Assembly (NCBI RefSeq): GCF_000241345.1
Contig: NZ_BAED01000020.1
Location: forward strand, 1-64,000
DNA: 64,000 nt
From: Gordonia amarae NBRC 15530
Lineage (GTDB): Bacteria; Actinomycetota; Actinomycetes; Mycobacteriales; Mycobacteriaceae
Direction of reading: 5' to 3'
Shown here one piece after another: positions 8,104 to 15,678 of the stretch. The position numbers and the translations under genes are program-made. The notes beneath the pieces are model-generated. The model saw only the letters and a list, made by a program, of their open reading frames with translations, was not told the origin of the DNA and searched no databases. Positions within the stretch are counted from its first letter, which is position 1, and every line of letters begins with the position of its first letter.

Positions 8104-9174
8104 ATGAGCGCCGACAACCAGCAGAACACCGCCCGGGGCGCCGCACTCGTGACCGAGGCGTTCCGGCTGGCCGACGAGGTCCTGTTCCCGGCCGCGGGCG
8201 AGGTCGACCGGACGTCGACGATCCCGGACTCACACTGGAAGACCCTCGCCGACGCCGGTTTCTACGGCATCGCGCTCCCGGCCGAACTCGGCGGTCCGGG
8301 CCTGGAGTTCCCCCAGCTCATCGACATCCTCGAGGCGATGATGAGCGGCTGCCTGACCACCGCCTTCACCTGGCTGCAGCATCACGGCGTCGTCATCGCA
8401 CTGGCTGTGTCCACGAATGCCGAACTGCGGGAACGCTTTCTGTCGGGAGCGGCGTCCGGGGAACTGCGCGCCGGGGTCGCCTACGCGGGCGCCGTCCCGA
8501 CTCCGCCGCGGATGCGCGTCACCCGCGTCGACGGCGGCTGGCGGCTCGACGGGCACGCGCCGTTCGTCAGCGGCTGGGGCATCACCGAACTGCTGCAGAT
8601 CAGCGCCCGCGACATCGAGACCGACGACGTGATCGCGGCGATCGTCGAGACGGACACGCTGCCGGACTCGGCGGTTCGGGTGGAACCGGTCGACCTGAGC
8701 GCCGGCAACGGCTCCCGCACGGTGGCGCTGGAGGTGGAAGCCCTGGTGGTCCCCGACGCGGCCGTCGTCAGCCGGACCCCGCTGGACGTCTTCTTCGCGA
8801 CCCAGAACGTCGGCACGCGGATCAACGGCACCCAGCCGTTCGGAGTGGTCCGCCGGGTCATCCGCCTGCTCGGCGACGCCGGCCGGCCCGAACCGGCCCA
8901 GGCCCTGCGCGACCGCGCCGCCGAGATTCGCACCCGCCTCGACCAGGGCCTCGGTGACGAGGATGCCCTTATGCAGGCTCGCGCCGACGGTGCGAGACTC
9001 GCCGTCGAAGCTGCATCGACGCTGGTCGTGGCTACTGGAGGCCCGGCCCTCGTCCGTGGCAACCCCGCCGAACGATTGGTCCGTGAGGCCGCATTCACAC
9101 TGGTGGCAGCCAGCCGTCCCCCGCTGAAGGAACGCCTTGTCGGCAGTTTCAGTGGTGTGGATGGTATCTCGTGA
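8104..9174 (+). CDS. Acyl-CoA dehydrogenase family protein
   Basis: 356 residues, slightly shorter than the usual 380. The helical N-terminal domain has GFYGIALPAELGGPG. The middle domain has the flavin/substrate segment GVAYAGAVPTPP and GGWRLDGHAPFVSGWG. A C-terminal helical domain follows. Members use FAD to oxidise acyl-CoA thioesters or act on other substrates; the specific substrate is not evident. TAGGGT ends 6 nt before ATG, so the gene is probably leaderless. It is a single gene, followed by a strong hairpin. Confidence 0.82.
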   Translation: MSADNQQNTARGAALVTEAFRLADEVLFPAAGEVDRTSTIPDSHWKTLADAGFYGIALPAELGGPGLEFPQLIDILEAMMSGCLTTAFTWLQHHGVVIALAVSTNAELRERFLSGAASGELRAGVAYAGAVPTPPRMRVTRVDGGWRLDGHAPFVSGWGITELLQISARDIETDDVIAAIVETDTLPDSAVRVEPVDLSAGNGSRTVALEVEALVVPDAAVVSRTPLDVFFATQNVGTRINGTQPFGVVRRVIRLLGDAGRPEPAQALRDRAAEIRTRLDQGLGDEDALMQARADGARLAVEAASTLVVATGGPALVRGNPAERLVREAAFTLVAASRPPLKERLVGSFSGVDGIS

Positions 9175-9222
9175 TCGCGGCATCGGTGCCCCACCGATCC
9201 GGCGGTCCCGCAGAGTCAGGAC

Positions 9223-9258
9223 GGCCCTGCTCCCGCGAACGGTCGCGGGAACAGGGCC
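9223..9258. terminator. Strong hairpin between converging genes
   Basis: GGCCCTGCTCCCGCGA pairs with TCGCGGGAACAGGGCC (one mismatch) around a 4-nt loop. It lies between the acyl-CoA dehydrogenase and the convergent MmpS-like gene and is related to the hairpin at 4302-4335. Confidence 0.7.
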
Positions 9259-9307
9259 TGCCTGCGGTTCTGACGTCGCCCGCTCAGACGTACGAGGCTG
9301 TTGTCGA

Positions 9308-9796
9308 TCAGCCCACGCTGCCGGAGCAGTGAGCACTGGCGAACGCACCCTTGGCCGTCTGGGTGTATTTGACCTCGCCGTCGACGACGATCTCGCAGGT
9401 TGATTCGGCGCCGTCGTCGGTGCCGTTGGTGACGCTCAGCGATGCGGTTTTACCGAAACCGGAGATGGTGACCCGCTTTTCCCAAGGCAGGGAGGCGTCG
9501 GTCTCCTGCGCCATGTTGAAGTCCTTGTCGGTCCAGGTGATGGAGCCGCTTCCGGTGCCGGTGACCCGGTAGGTGACGGCCACCTCCCGGTTCACCTCCT
9601 TGTCGATCTCGTTGGCGGCGCCGCCGATGAGGGCCATACAGCCGCCGACCATGGCGACGAACAGCAGAATGATCCCGCCGACGATCCACGGCCACTTCTT
9701 GCGCTTCTTCGGCGGCAGCTGCGGCGGGTACTGACCGCCATACGGCTGCTGGGGGTGCCCGCTCTGCGGGTACTGGGGCGGTTGACCGTTGTTCAT
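9308..9796 (-). CDS. MmpS-like membrane protein, copy 2
   Basis: 162 residues with the same build as the protein at 4383: a Pro/Gln/Tyr-rich N-terminus, a KKRKKWPW basic block, one transmembrane helix, then VTYRVTGTG, LPWEKR, STCEIVVDG and SAHCSG. The start is ATG at 9796, with CAAGGAG just upstream; a longer open frame exists but is not conserved with copy 1. The gene lies 29 bp downstream of the intact secreted-protein gene and probably shares its transcript, so the two may act together at the membrane (inference). Confidence 0.75.
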   Translation of the reverse strand: MNNGQPPQYPQSGHPQQPYGGQYPPQLPPKKRKKWPWIVGGIILLFVAMVGGCMALIGGAANEIDKEVNREVAVTYRVTGTGSGSITWTDKDFNMAQETDASLPWEKRVTISGFGKTASLSVTNGTDDGAESTCEIVVDGEVKYTQTAKGAFASAHCSGSVG

Positions 9797-9825
9797 GATG
9801 CTCCTTGGGGTGAGAGGTGGGATGG

Positions 9826-10239
9826 TCAGCAGACGGCAAGGGCGTATCGGCCGGTCGCCGAATCCGCCGACACCTGAACGCCGTTGATGAGTACGCGGCA
9901 TTCGGCGTAGTAACCGCCGGTCTGGATGGCGCCTGCGGCGAGCTGGTAGGTCGAGCGCGAGGTGAACGACTTCGTGCCCGAGTAGAGCTTGGCGCCCGAG
10001 CTGCGCGAGTACTTCCCGTACTTCGGCAGATACGTTGTGGTGAGCGATGATTGATCGTTGTCGGCATTGAACCAGTTGGACGACATATTGTCGGCGACAT
10101 CGCTGATGAAGACGTAGGTGACCCGGTCGCCGGCGGTGGGATTGTCGGTGCTCGCCGCGACGGTGCCGACGCCGATGGCGATGTTGGCTGTTGCGGCGGC
10201 GGTGATCGCGGTAGCCGCGACAAACTGCTTCTTGTGCAT
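9826..10239 (-). CDS. Small secreted protein paired with MmpS-like protein
   Basis: 137 residues, family not recognised. An N-terminal signal peptide MHKKQFVAATAITAAATAN leads to a probable cleavage near AAS (about residue 30). The mature domain contains GDRVTYVFISDV, a Tyr/Ser/Lys-rich middle and the C-terminal pattern YYAECRVLINGVQV ending in RYALAVC. Two cysteines may form a disulfide. The AGGAGAAACC sequence before ATG is a good ribosome-binding site. A decayed paralog with a large internal deletion lies at 4924-5132, also upstream of an MmpS-like gene, so the pair is a mobile or duplicated unit. Confidence 0.7.
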   Translation of the reverse strand: MHKKQFVAATAITAAATANIAIGVGTVAASTDNPTAGDRVTYVFISDVADNMSSNWFNADNDQSSLTTTYLPKYGKYSRSSGAKLYSGTKSFTSRSTYQLAAGAIQTGGYYAECRVLINGVQVSADSATGRYALAVC

Positions 10240-10319
10240 GGGTTTCTCCTGTAATTGGAATGCTGCTGTGTCATACAGCGACGAGTCGCCTTGTAACCGT
10301 GCCTATTCGCTATTCCGCC

Positions 10320-10360
10320 GGTTGAGGTGCGAGGAGCGTTAGCGAACTAGCCTCGAAACC
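10320..10360 (+). repeat. Dispersed palindromic repeat, family A, copy 1
   Basis: A copy of the 40-nt element running from GGTTGAGG to CCTCGAAACC. This copy differs in the centre (GCGAACTAGCC in place of GCGACGAGCC). Confidence 0.85.
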
Positions 10361-10509
10361 TCGTGACCCGACCAGGTAAGCGACAACAACCCAGCCGCCG
10401 TCAGGTCATCGGAACAGACGGCGGAGCGTCTCGCTCCTCGATCCCCGGCGGACCGGCGACCTGGGAACAACGATGACCGATGCAGATCCAATTGCCGAAT
10501 GAAACTAGT

Positions 10510-10525
10510 GTTAAGGGGGCTTAAC
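10510..10525. promoter_or_regulatory. Inverted repeat upstream of HTH/methylase-like gene
   Basis: GTTAAG and CTTAAC flank GGGG. It lies 18 bp upstream of the predicted TGTCG box and is a possible operator. The rest of the 374-bp gap 10240-10613 holds repeat A1 and the promoter described next. Confidence 0.35.
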
Positions 10526-10542
10526 GGCAATTGTGCATCGAA

Positions 10543-10565
10543 ATGTCGCGGCGTGCGGCTAGTGT
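10543..10565 (+). promoter_or_regulatory. Predicted PafBC/RecA-NDp-type promoter
   Basis: ATGTCGCGG, 8 nt, then TAGTGT. TGTCR and TAnnnT keep the exact spacing of the mycobacterial damage promoter. The start codon of the HTH/methylase-like gene is 48 nt downstream. Confidence 0.55.
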
Positions 10566-10613
10566 CATTCGAAAGGTACGACGAGACCACGACCCCGGGG
10601 AGGTGAAGCGCCG

Positions 10614-12518
10614 GTGAGCACGTTGACGATGCAGGACATCGCGACCCTTGCGAGGGTATCGCGACCCGCGGTCAGTCAGTGGCGCAAACGCACCACGGTG
10701 CGCGGCGAGGCCATGCCGTTCCCCGCGGTCGTCGAGCGTGTCGACGGCGTCGAACGTTTCGACCAGGCCGATGTCGTCGACTGGTTGCGGCGCACCGGCC
10801 GCGGCAACAACCAGGCCGAACAGGCGTTGGACGCCGCCGCGTTCACCGCCCCCGACGAAACCCATTTCGACGATGTGGTCACCCTGCTGGCGCTGTACGC
10901 GCTGTCGGGGGCCGATTTCGTGTCGATGTCGCACGGCGAGCTGGTCGAGACCGCCCGCGCCGCCGACCCCGACGACGAGGTGCTGCTACGTGAGGTGCGC
11001 CGGCTCACGGTGTCGGCGGGTGTACTCGGCTACATCGACGATCTGGTCGGTGCGTCGTTCGGTCCCGCCGACGCCCTCGCCCGGCTGGAGTCGAGCCGGG
11101 TCGGCCGGACACTCGGCCTGCGCGATCTCACCGGCGACGCGATCGACGTGATGCGTACCGTGGTCGGCGCCGCCCGCACCCATGTCGGCGGCGACGGGGT
11201 GCCGCTGGTCCCGGCCGGTGACCCGCTGCTGGCGCTGTCGGTGGCCGAACCGGACACCTCACTGGTGGTGCACGCCGGCGACGCGGCGGCCCGGGACCTG
11301 AAACGACGCGCACTGGTCCTGGGTGTCGATGTCGATTCGGTGGCGTACGGGCCGACGGTGACAGTGTCGTCGCTGGTCGGGCTTTCGGGGCGGGAAGCGC
11401 TCGACGGCCTCGACGACGTGATGCTCGACCTCGCGCCGGGCAGTGTCGCGGTGGTGCTGGGTCCGGCAAGGGAGTTGACCGACCATCTTGCCGGCCCGCT
11501 GCACACCCGCCGCTTACAGACCTTGGGCGTCGGCAATCTGGTTGCCGCGCTCCGGCTTCCGCGTGGCCTGTGGCGGGAGGCGCACCGTCAGTGCCTCGGC
11601 GCGTGGGTGTGCCTGGGCGGGGCGAATGCGGCGGAGGTGGCGACGGTCGACCTCGCCGCTGACGGGCAGTCCGAGGATCTCGCCGCCGATATCGCGGCGG
11701 CGCTGGAGGATTGTTCCGGATACGACGGTCTGTCCGGGTCGCGCCGCGCGTACCGCTATGTGCGATCGCGTGAACTGCAACGGATCCGCACCTCGGCCAC
11801 CCTCGTACCCCGCGGAACGAGTGCCCCGCGTCTGCTCACCGACGACCCGTCGCACCACACCGACCGCGTGCACGCCGCGACGCTGGTGACCTCCGCATCG
11901 CTCCCACCGTTCGACGTACCTGTCGGGCTGTCACCGGGCCGATTCCGGTTGCAGCGGTACTCCTTCCACGAACTGTGCGAACGCGGCCTCATCAGGGTGT
12001 ATTCGGGCAGCCGGTTCAACACCGACCACCACGATCCCGCCGGAACGGTCCCGGTGCTCCCGGACCGCACCCTCACCTTCGACCCATTCGACGCCGCCCA
12101 GCTGTACCCGAAGGCCCGCCGCACCGACCCGGGCGACATCGTGTTCTTGGAGAAGCCGACGCCGCAGGCCTGGATCGACACCCACGGCGGCTCCCTCGTC
12201 GCCTCCCCGGCGAAACTCCTGCGCATCGGCCCCGACGCCGCGTTCGGCCCGCACCTACTGGCCACCGCCGTCAACACGCTCGCCGAACCGGGTTCCGAAT
12301 GGCAGACGTGGAGCATCCCCAACCTGAACGACGACGACGCCCACCACCTCGAAACTGTCTTGGCGCAGGTCGACGCCTACCGACGCGAAGCCGAGGCCAA
12401 GGTCCGCGCCGCCCACAACCTGGCCACCGCCCTGATCGACGGCGTCGCCGCCGGAGCTGTCACTCTGGACACCGCCGACACCACCAGCGGAATCGAGGTC
12501 ACCACCCACACCGCCTGA
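10614..12518 (+). CDS. HTH protein resembling a catalytically dead N6-methylase/specificity fusion
   Basis: 634 residues. The N-terminus is a helix-turn-helix (TMQDIATLARVSRPAVSQWR, residues 5-24) followed by RFDQADVVDWLRRTGRGNN, a hallmark seen in actinobacterial N-6 DNA methylases. The middle follows the type I methylase layout, but the SAM motif (DPxxGSGG) is replaced by an unrelated sequence near PAGDPLLALS. The catalytic NPPF is replaced near DDVMLDLAPGS. The downstream LPRGLWR block remains. The C-terminal third (SFHELCERGLIRVYSG, DPGDIVFL, ASPAKLLRI, ALIDGVAAGAVTLD) resembles a target-recognition domain. GTG start with GGGGAGGTGAAG upstream. A role as DNA-binding regulator or accessory subunit of the adjacent type I system is inferred. 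Confidence 0.7.
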   Translation: MSTLTMQDIATLARVSRPAVSQWRKRTTVRGEAMPFPAVVERVDGVERFDQADVVDWLRRTGRGNNQAEQALDAAAFTAPDETHFDDVVTLLALYALSGADFVSMSHGELVETARAADPDDEVLLREVRRLTVSAGVLGYIDDLVGASFGPADALARLESSRVGRTLGLRDLTGDAIDVMRTVVGAARTHVGGDGVPLVPAGDPLLALSVAEPDTSLVVHAGDAAARDLKRRALVLGVDVDSVAYGPTVTVSSLVGLSGREALDGLDDVMLDLAPGSVAVVLGPARELTDHLAGPLHTRRLQTLGVGNLVAALRLPRGLWREAHRQCLGAWVCLGGANAAEVATVDLAADGQSEDLAADIAAALEDCSGYDGLSGSRRAYRYVRSRELQRIRTSATLVPRGTSAPRLLTDDPSHHTDRVHAATLVTSASLPPFDVPVGLSPGRFRLQRYSFHELCERGLIRVYSGSRFNTDHHDPAGTVPVLPDRTLTFDPFDAAQLYPKARRTDPGDIVFLEKPTPQAWIDTHGGSLVASPAKLLRIGPDAAFGPHLLATAVNTLAEPGSEWQTWSIPNLNDDDAHHLETVLAQVDAYRREAEAKVRAAHNLATALIDGVAAGAVTLDTADTTSGIEVTTHTA

Positions 12519-12551
12519 CCCGCCGGCCGAGCCTCGAATCAGTTCCCCGCA

Positions 12552-12591
12552 GGTTGAGGTGCGAGGAGCGCCGGCGACGAGCCTCGAAACC
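12552..12591 (+). repeat. Dispersed palindromic repeat, family A, copy 2
   Basis: A 40-nt element from GGTTGAGG to CCTCGAAACC in the 123-bp gap between the HTH/methylase-like gene and hsdM. Confidence 0.85.
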
Positions 12592-12641
12592 CAGTGAGAT
12601 ACCCACCAACCCACCCAGAAACTCAGAGGAACTAACCACCC

Positions 12642-14267
12642 ATGCCCCCCCGCCAAAAACAGCCCCCTGCAACCCCTTCAACGATGAAGGAACTCAAGGA
12701 CACCCTGTGGAAGGCCGCCGACAAGCTCCGCGGCTCGCTGTCGGCGAACCAGTACAAGGACGTCATCCTGGGCCTGGTGTTCCTCAAGTACGTTTCCGAC
12801 GCCTACGACGAACGCCGCGAGGCGATCCGCGCGGAACTGGTCGCCGACGGCATGGACGACGACCAGATCGTCGAACTGATCGACGACCCGGAGGAGTACC
12901 AGGGTTACGGGGTGTTCGTGGTCCCCCCGATCGCCCGCTGGACGTATCTGGCGGAGAACGCGAAAGGCAAACCCGCCTCCGACGACCAGCCCGCCAAGAA
13001 CATCGGCGAACTGATCGACGAGGCGATGGACGCGGTGATGGCCGTCAACAAGTCGCTTCAGGGCACCCTCCCGCGAATCTACAACCGCGACAACATCGAT
13101 CAACGCCGCCTGGGCGAGCTGATCGACCTGTTCAACAGCGCCCGCTTCTCCCGTCAGGGCGAGCACAAGGCCCGCGACCTGATGGGCGAGGTGTACGAGT
13201 ACTTCCTCGGCAACTTCGCGAGGGCCGAGGGCAAACGGGGTGGCGAGTTCTTCACCCCCCGCAGCGTGGTCCGCGTGATCGTCGAGGTTCTGGAACCCAA
13301 GAAGGGCCGCGTCTACGACCCGTGCTGCGGTTCGGGTGGCATGTTCGTGCAGACCGAACAGTTCATCTACGAACACGACGGCGACCCGAAAGACGTTGCC
13401 ATCTACGGCCAGGAAGCCATCGAGGAAACGTGGCGGATGGCCAAGATGAACCTGGCCATCCACGGCATCGACAACAACGGCGTGGGTTCCCGTTGGGGCG
13501 ACACGTTCTCCCGCGACCAGCACGCCGACGTCCACATGGACTACGTCATGGCCAACCCGCCGTTCAACATCAAGGACTGGTCGAGAAACGAGGACGACCC
13601 CCGCTGGCGCTACGGTGTACCCCCGGCCCGAAACGCCAACTACGCCTGGCTACAACACATCCTGTACAAGTTGGCCCCCGGCGGCAAAGCCGGCGTGGTC
13701 CTTGCCAACGGCTCCATGTCGTCCAACTCGAATGGCGAAGGCGACATCCGCCGCGAAATCGTCGACGCCGACCTCGTCTCCTGCATGATCGCCCTCCCCA
13801 CGCAGCTGTTCCGCTCCACCGGAATCCCGGTCTGCCTGTGGTTCTTCGCCAAAGACAAGACCGCCGGCAAACAGGGCACGGTCGACCGCTCCGGCGAGGT
13901 CCTGTTCATCGACGCCCGCGACCTCGGCTACATGGTCGACCGCGCCGAACGAGCCCTCTCCGACGACGACATCGTCCGCATCGGCGACACCTACCACTCC
14001 TGGCGCGGCTCCTCCTCCGCCGCCGCCAAAGGCATCTCATACGAAGACATCCCCGGCTTCTGCAAATCAGCCACCCTCGACGAAATCGCCGCCGCCGGCT
14101 ACGCACTGACCCCCGGCCGCTACGTCGGAGCCCCCGAAGTAGAAGACGACGGCGAACCCATCGACGAAAAGATCACCCGGCTCAAGACAGAGCTGTTCGC
14201 GGCACTCGACGAGTCGGCACGGCTGGATGCCGTGGTGCGTGAGCAGATTGGACGGATGCATGGGTAA
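12642..14267 (+). CDS. hsdM: Type I restriction-modification system, DNA methyltransferase subunit M
   Basis: 541 residues, normal for HsdM. The N-terminal helical domain (HsdM_N type) includes LRGSLSANQYKDVILGLVFL. The catalytic domain has the SAM-binding motif DPCCGSGG (about residues 225-232) and the adenine-N6 catalytic motif NPPF (about 305), then LPTQLFRSTGIPVCLWF. It methylates adenine in the host recognition site as M2S and forms R2M2S with HsdR. ATG start. Its last 8 bases overlap hsdS, so M and S are coupled. hsdR lies 6.3 kb downstream, separated by unrelated genes. Confidence 0.95.
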   Translation: MPPRQKQPPATPSTMKELKDTLWKAADKLRGSLSANQYKDVILGLVFLKYVSDAYDERREAIRAELVADGMDDDQIVELIDDPEEYQGYGVFVVPPIARWTYLAENAKGKPASDDQPAKNIGELIDEAMDAVMAVNKSLQGTLPRIYNRDNIDQRRLGELIDLFNSARFSRQGEHKARDLMGEVYEYFLGNFARAEGKRGGEFFTPRSVVRVIVEVLEPKKGRVYDPCCGSGGMFVQTEQFIYEHDGDPKDVAIYGQEAIEETWRMAKMNLAIHGIDNNGVGSRWGDTFSRDQHADVHMDYVMANPPFNIKDWSRNEDDPRWRYGVPPARNANYAWLQHILYKLAPGGKAGVVLANGSMSSNSNGEGDIRREIVDADLVSCMIALPTQLFRSTGIPVCLWFFAKDKTAGKQGTVDRSGEVLFIDARDLGYMVDRAERALSDDDIVRIGDTYHSWRGSSSAAAKGISYEDIPGFCKSATLDEIAAAGYALTPGRYVGAPEVEDDGEPIDEKITRLKTELFAALDESARLDAVVREQIGRMHG

Positions 14268-15432
14268 CGAACTCACACTCGCCGAGGTGTGCGACGAGAT
14301 TGTCGATTGCGTGAACAGGACCGCCCCAGAAGACCTGGACGGTGAGTACTTCGCAGTTGGGACACCCGCGATGCGTGGGAACGTTGTCAACCTGTCGGAG
14401 GCGCGCACTATCACCAAAGAGACTTTCGTAAAGTGGACGCGACGTCTGGTTCCAGAGCCAGGCGATCTTCTTCTCGCGCGTGAGGCCCCTGTTGGCCCGG
14501 TCATTCGGATTCCGGAAGGTGGACGTTACGCTGCGGGCCAACGTACAACTCACCTGCGAGCGAATCCGAATGTGGTGCACCCTCGCTACCTCTACTACCT
14601 CCTCATCAGCCCAGCTGTGCAGCTGAGGATCCAGGCCGGGGCGATGGGATCGACGGTGCCTCATTTGCGGGTGGCGGATGTGAAATCGTTGCGTCTGCCG
14701 GCATTGCCCCCGCTCCCCACCCAACACGCCATCGCCGAAGTCCTCGGCGCCTTCGACGACAAGATCGCAGCAAACGAGCAGGTGGTGATTGCCGGCGAGG
14801 ACTTGATGCGCTCGCTTGTTGCGGTGGTTGCAACCTCTGTGCCGGTTCGCGAGCTTGCGACGCATGTTACGAAGTCGGTGGACCCCACTGACTTCGACAA
14901 GGTTGTCCACTTCAGTCTTCCCGCATACGACTCCGAGCAAGATCCCGTGATCGAACCGGGTGCCGCGATCAAGAGTAACAAGTTTCTGATCGAGCAGCCC
15001 TGCGTTCTCTTCTCGAAGCTCAATCCGCGTTTCCCGAGGATCTGGGATGTGGGGAATCTTCCTGATCTTCCACCTGTAGCGAGCACGGAATTCATTGTTC
15101 TTGTGCCCAGGTCCGTTTCGAGGTCGGCTTTGTGGGCGGCGCTGGCGCAGCCCGAGGTGTCAACGACGCTGGTCAGCTATGCAGTCGGCACATCAGGCAG
15201 TCACCAGCGGATCAGGCCAGCAGAACTGCTCGAGCTCGCGATCCGGGACGTCCGTGATCTTCCTTCGTCCTCGCGTAGCCTCCTGGACTCTGCCGGATCG
15301 CAGGTCGACGCCACCCGCAGACAGTCCCGTGCCCTCGCAGACGCCCGTGATGAGCTACTGCCACTCCTGTTGTCGGGCAGGGTCTCAATCGGTGACTTGG
15401 AAAATGTGGCAGCAAGCTCGATCAGATCGTGA
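14260..15432 (+). CDS. hsdS: Type I restriction-modification system, specificity subunit S
   Basis: 390 residues with two target-recognition domains. Domain one is about residues 5-165, with PGDLLLAREAPVGPV and the conserved-region start LPPLPTQHAIAEVLGAFDDKI near 165. Domain two is about 205-340, followed by the second conserved helix LADARDELLPLLLSGRVSI. It sets the DNA sequence recognised by the M and R subunits. The chosen ATG overlaps the hsdM stop by 8 bp; a GTG-free upstream frame from 14227 is possible but less likely. Base composition falls towards the 3' end, fitting exchange of recognition domains. Confidence 0.92.
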   Translation: MGNELTLAEVCDEIVDCVNRTAPEDLDGEYFAVGTPAMRGNVVNLSEARTITKETFVKWTRRLVPEPGDLLLAREAPVGPVIRIPEGGRYAAGQRTTHLRANPNVVHPRYLYYLLISPAVQLRIQAGAMGSTVPHLRVADVKSLRLPALPPLPTQHAIAEVLGAFDDKIAANEQVVIAGEDLMRSLVAVVATSVPVRELATHVTKSVDPTDFDKVVHFSLPAYDSEQDPVIEPGAAIKSNKFLIEQPCVLFSKLNPRFPRIWDVGNLPDLPPVASTEFIVLVPRSVSRSALWAALAQPEVSTTLVSYAVGTSGSHQRIRPAELLELAIRDVRDLPSSSRSLLDSAGSQVDATRRQSRALADARDELLPLLLSGRVSIGDLENVAASSIRS

Positions 15433-15678
15433 GGTCCGTGAATAATGGCGATTGCCTAGATCCGGCAAAGGTAGCGGGCGGCGCTCAGTGTGCGTACCGG
15501 TGGGTGGCAGGTCAGTATCAGGTTGTCGCTTACGAGTGGCAGCCGGACCACTGGATATCTATTATAGTGAACTCTGTTTGCCCTTCCAAATGTCAACAAG
15601 ATAGTTCCGTTCCAGAGGGTATGTGTGTATCGTAGATGCCTACTGGCGAATTATGCTTTTGTGTCCCGTAAAGGATTA

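Noticed and set aside
15429-15635. 68-codon frame between hsdS and the GmrSD-like gene
   Set aside because: No ribosome-binding site, overlaps the hsdS end and shows no protein-like pattern; more likely promoter DNA of the downstream gene.
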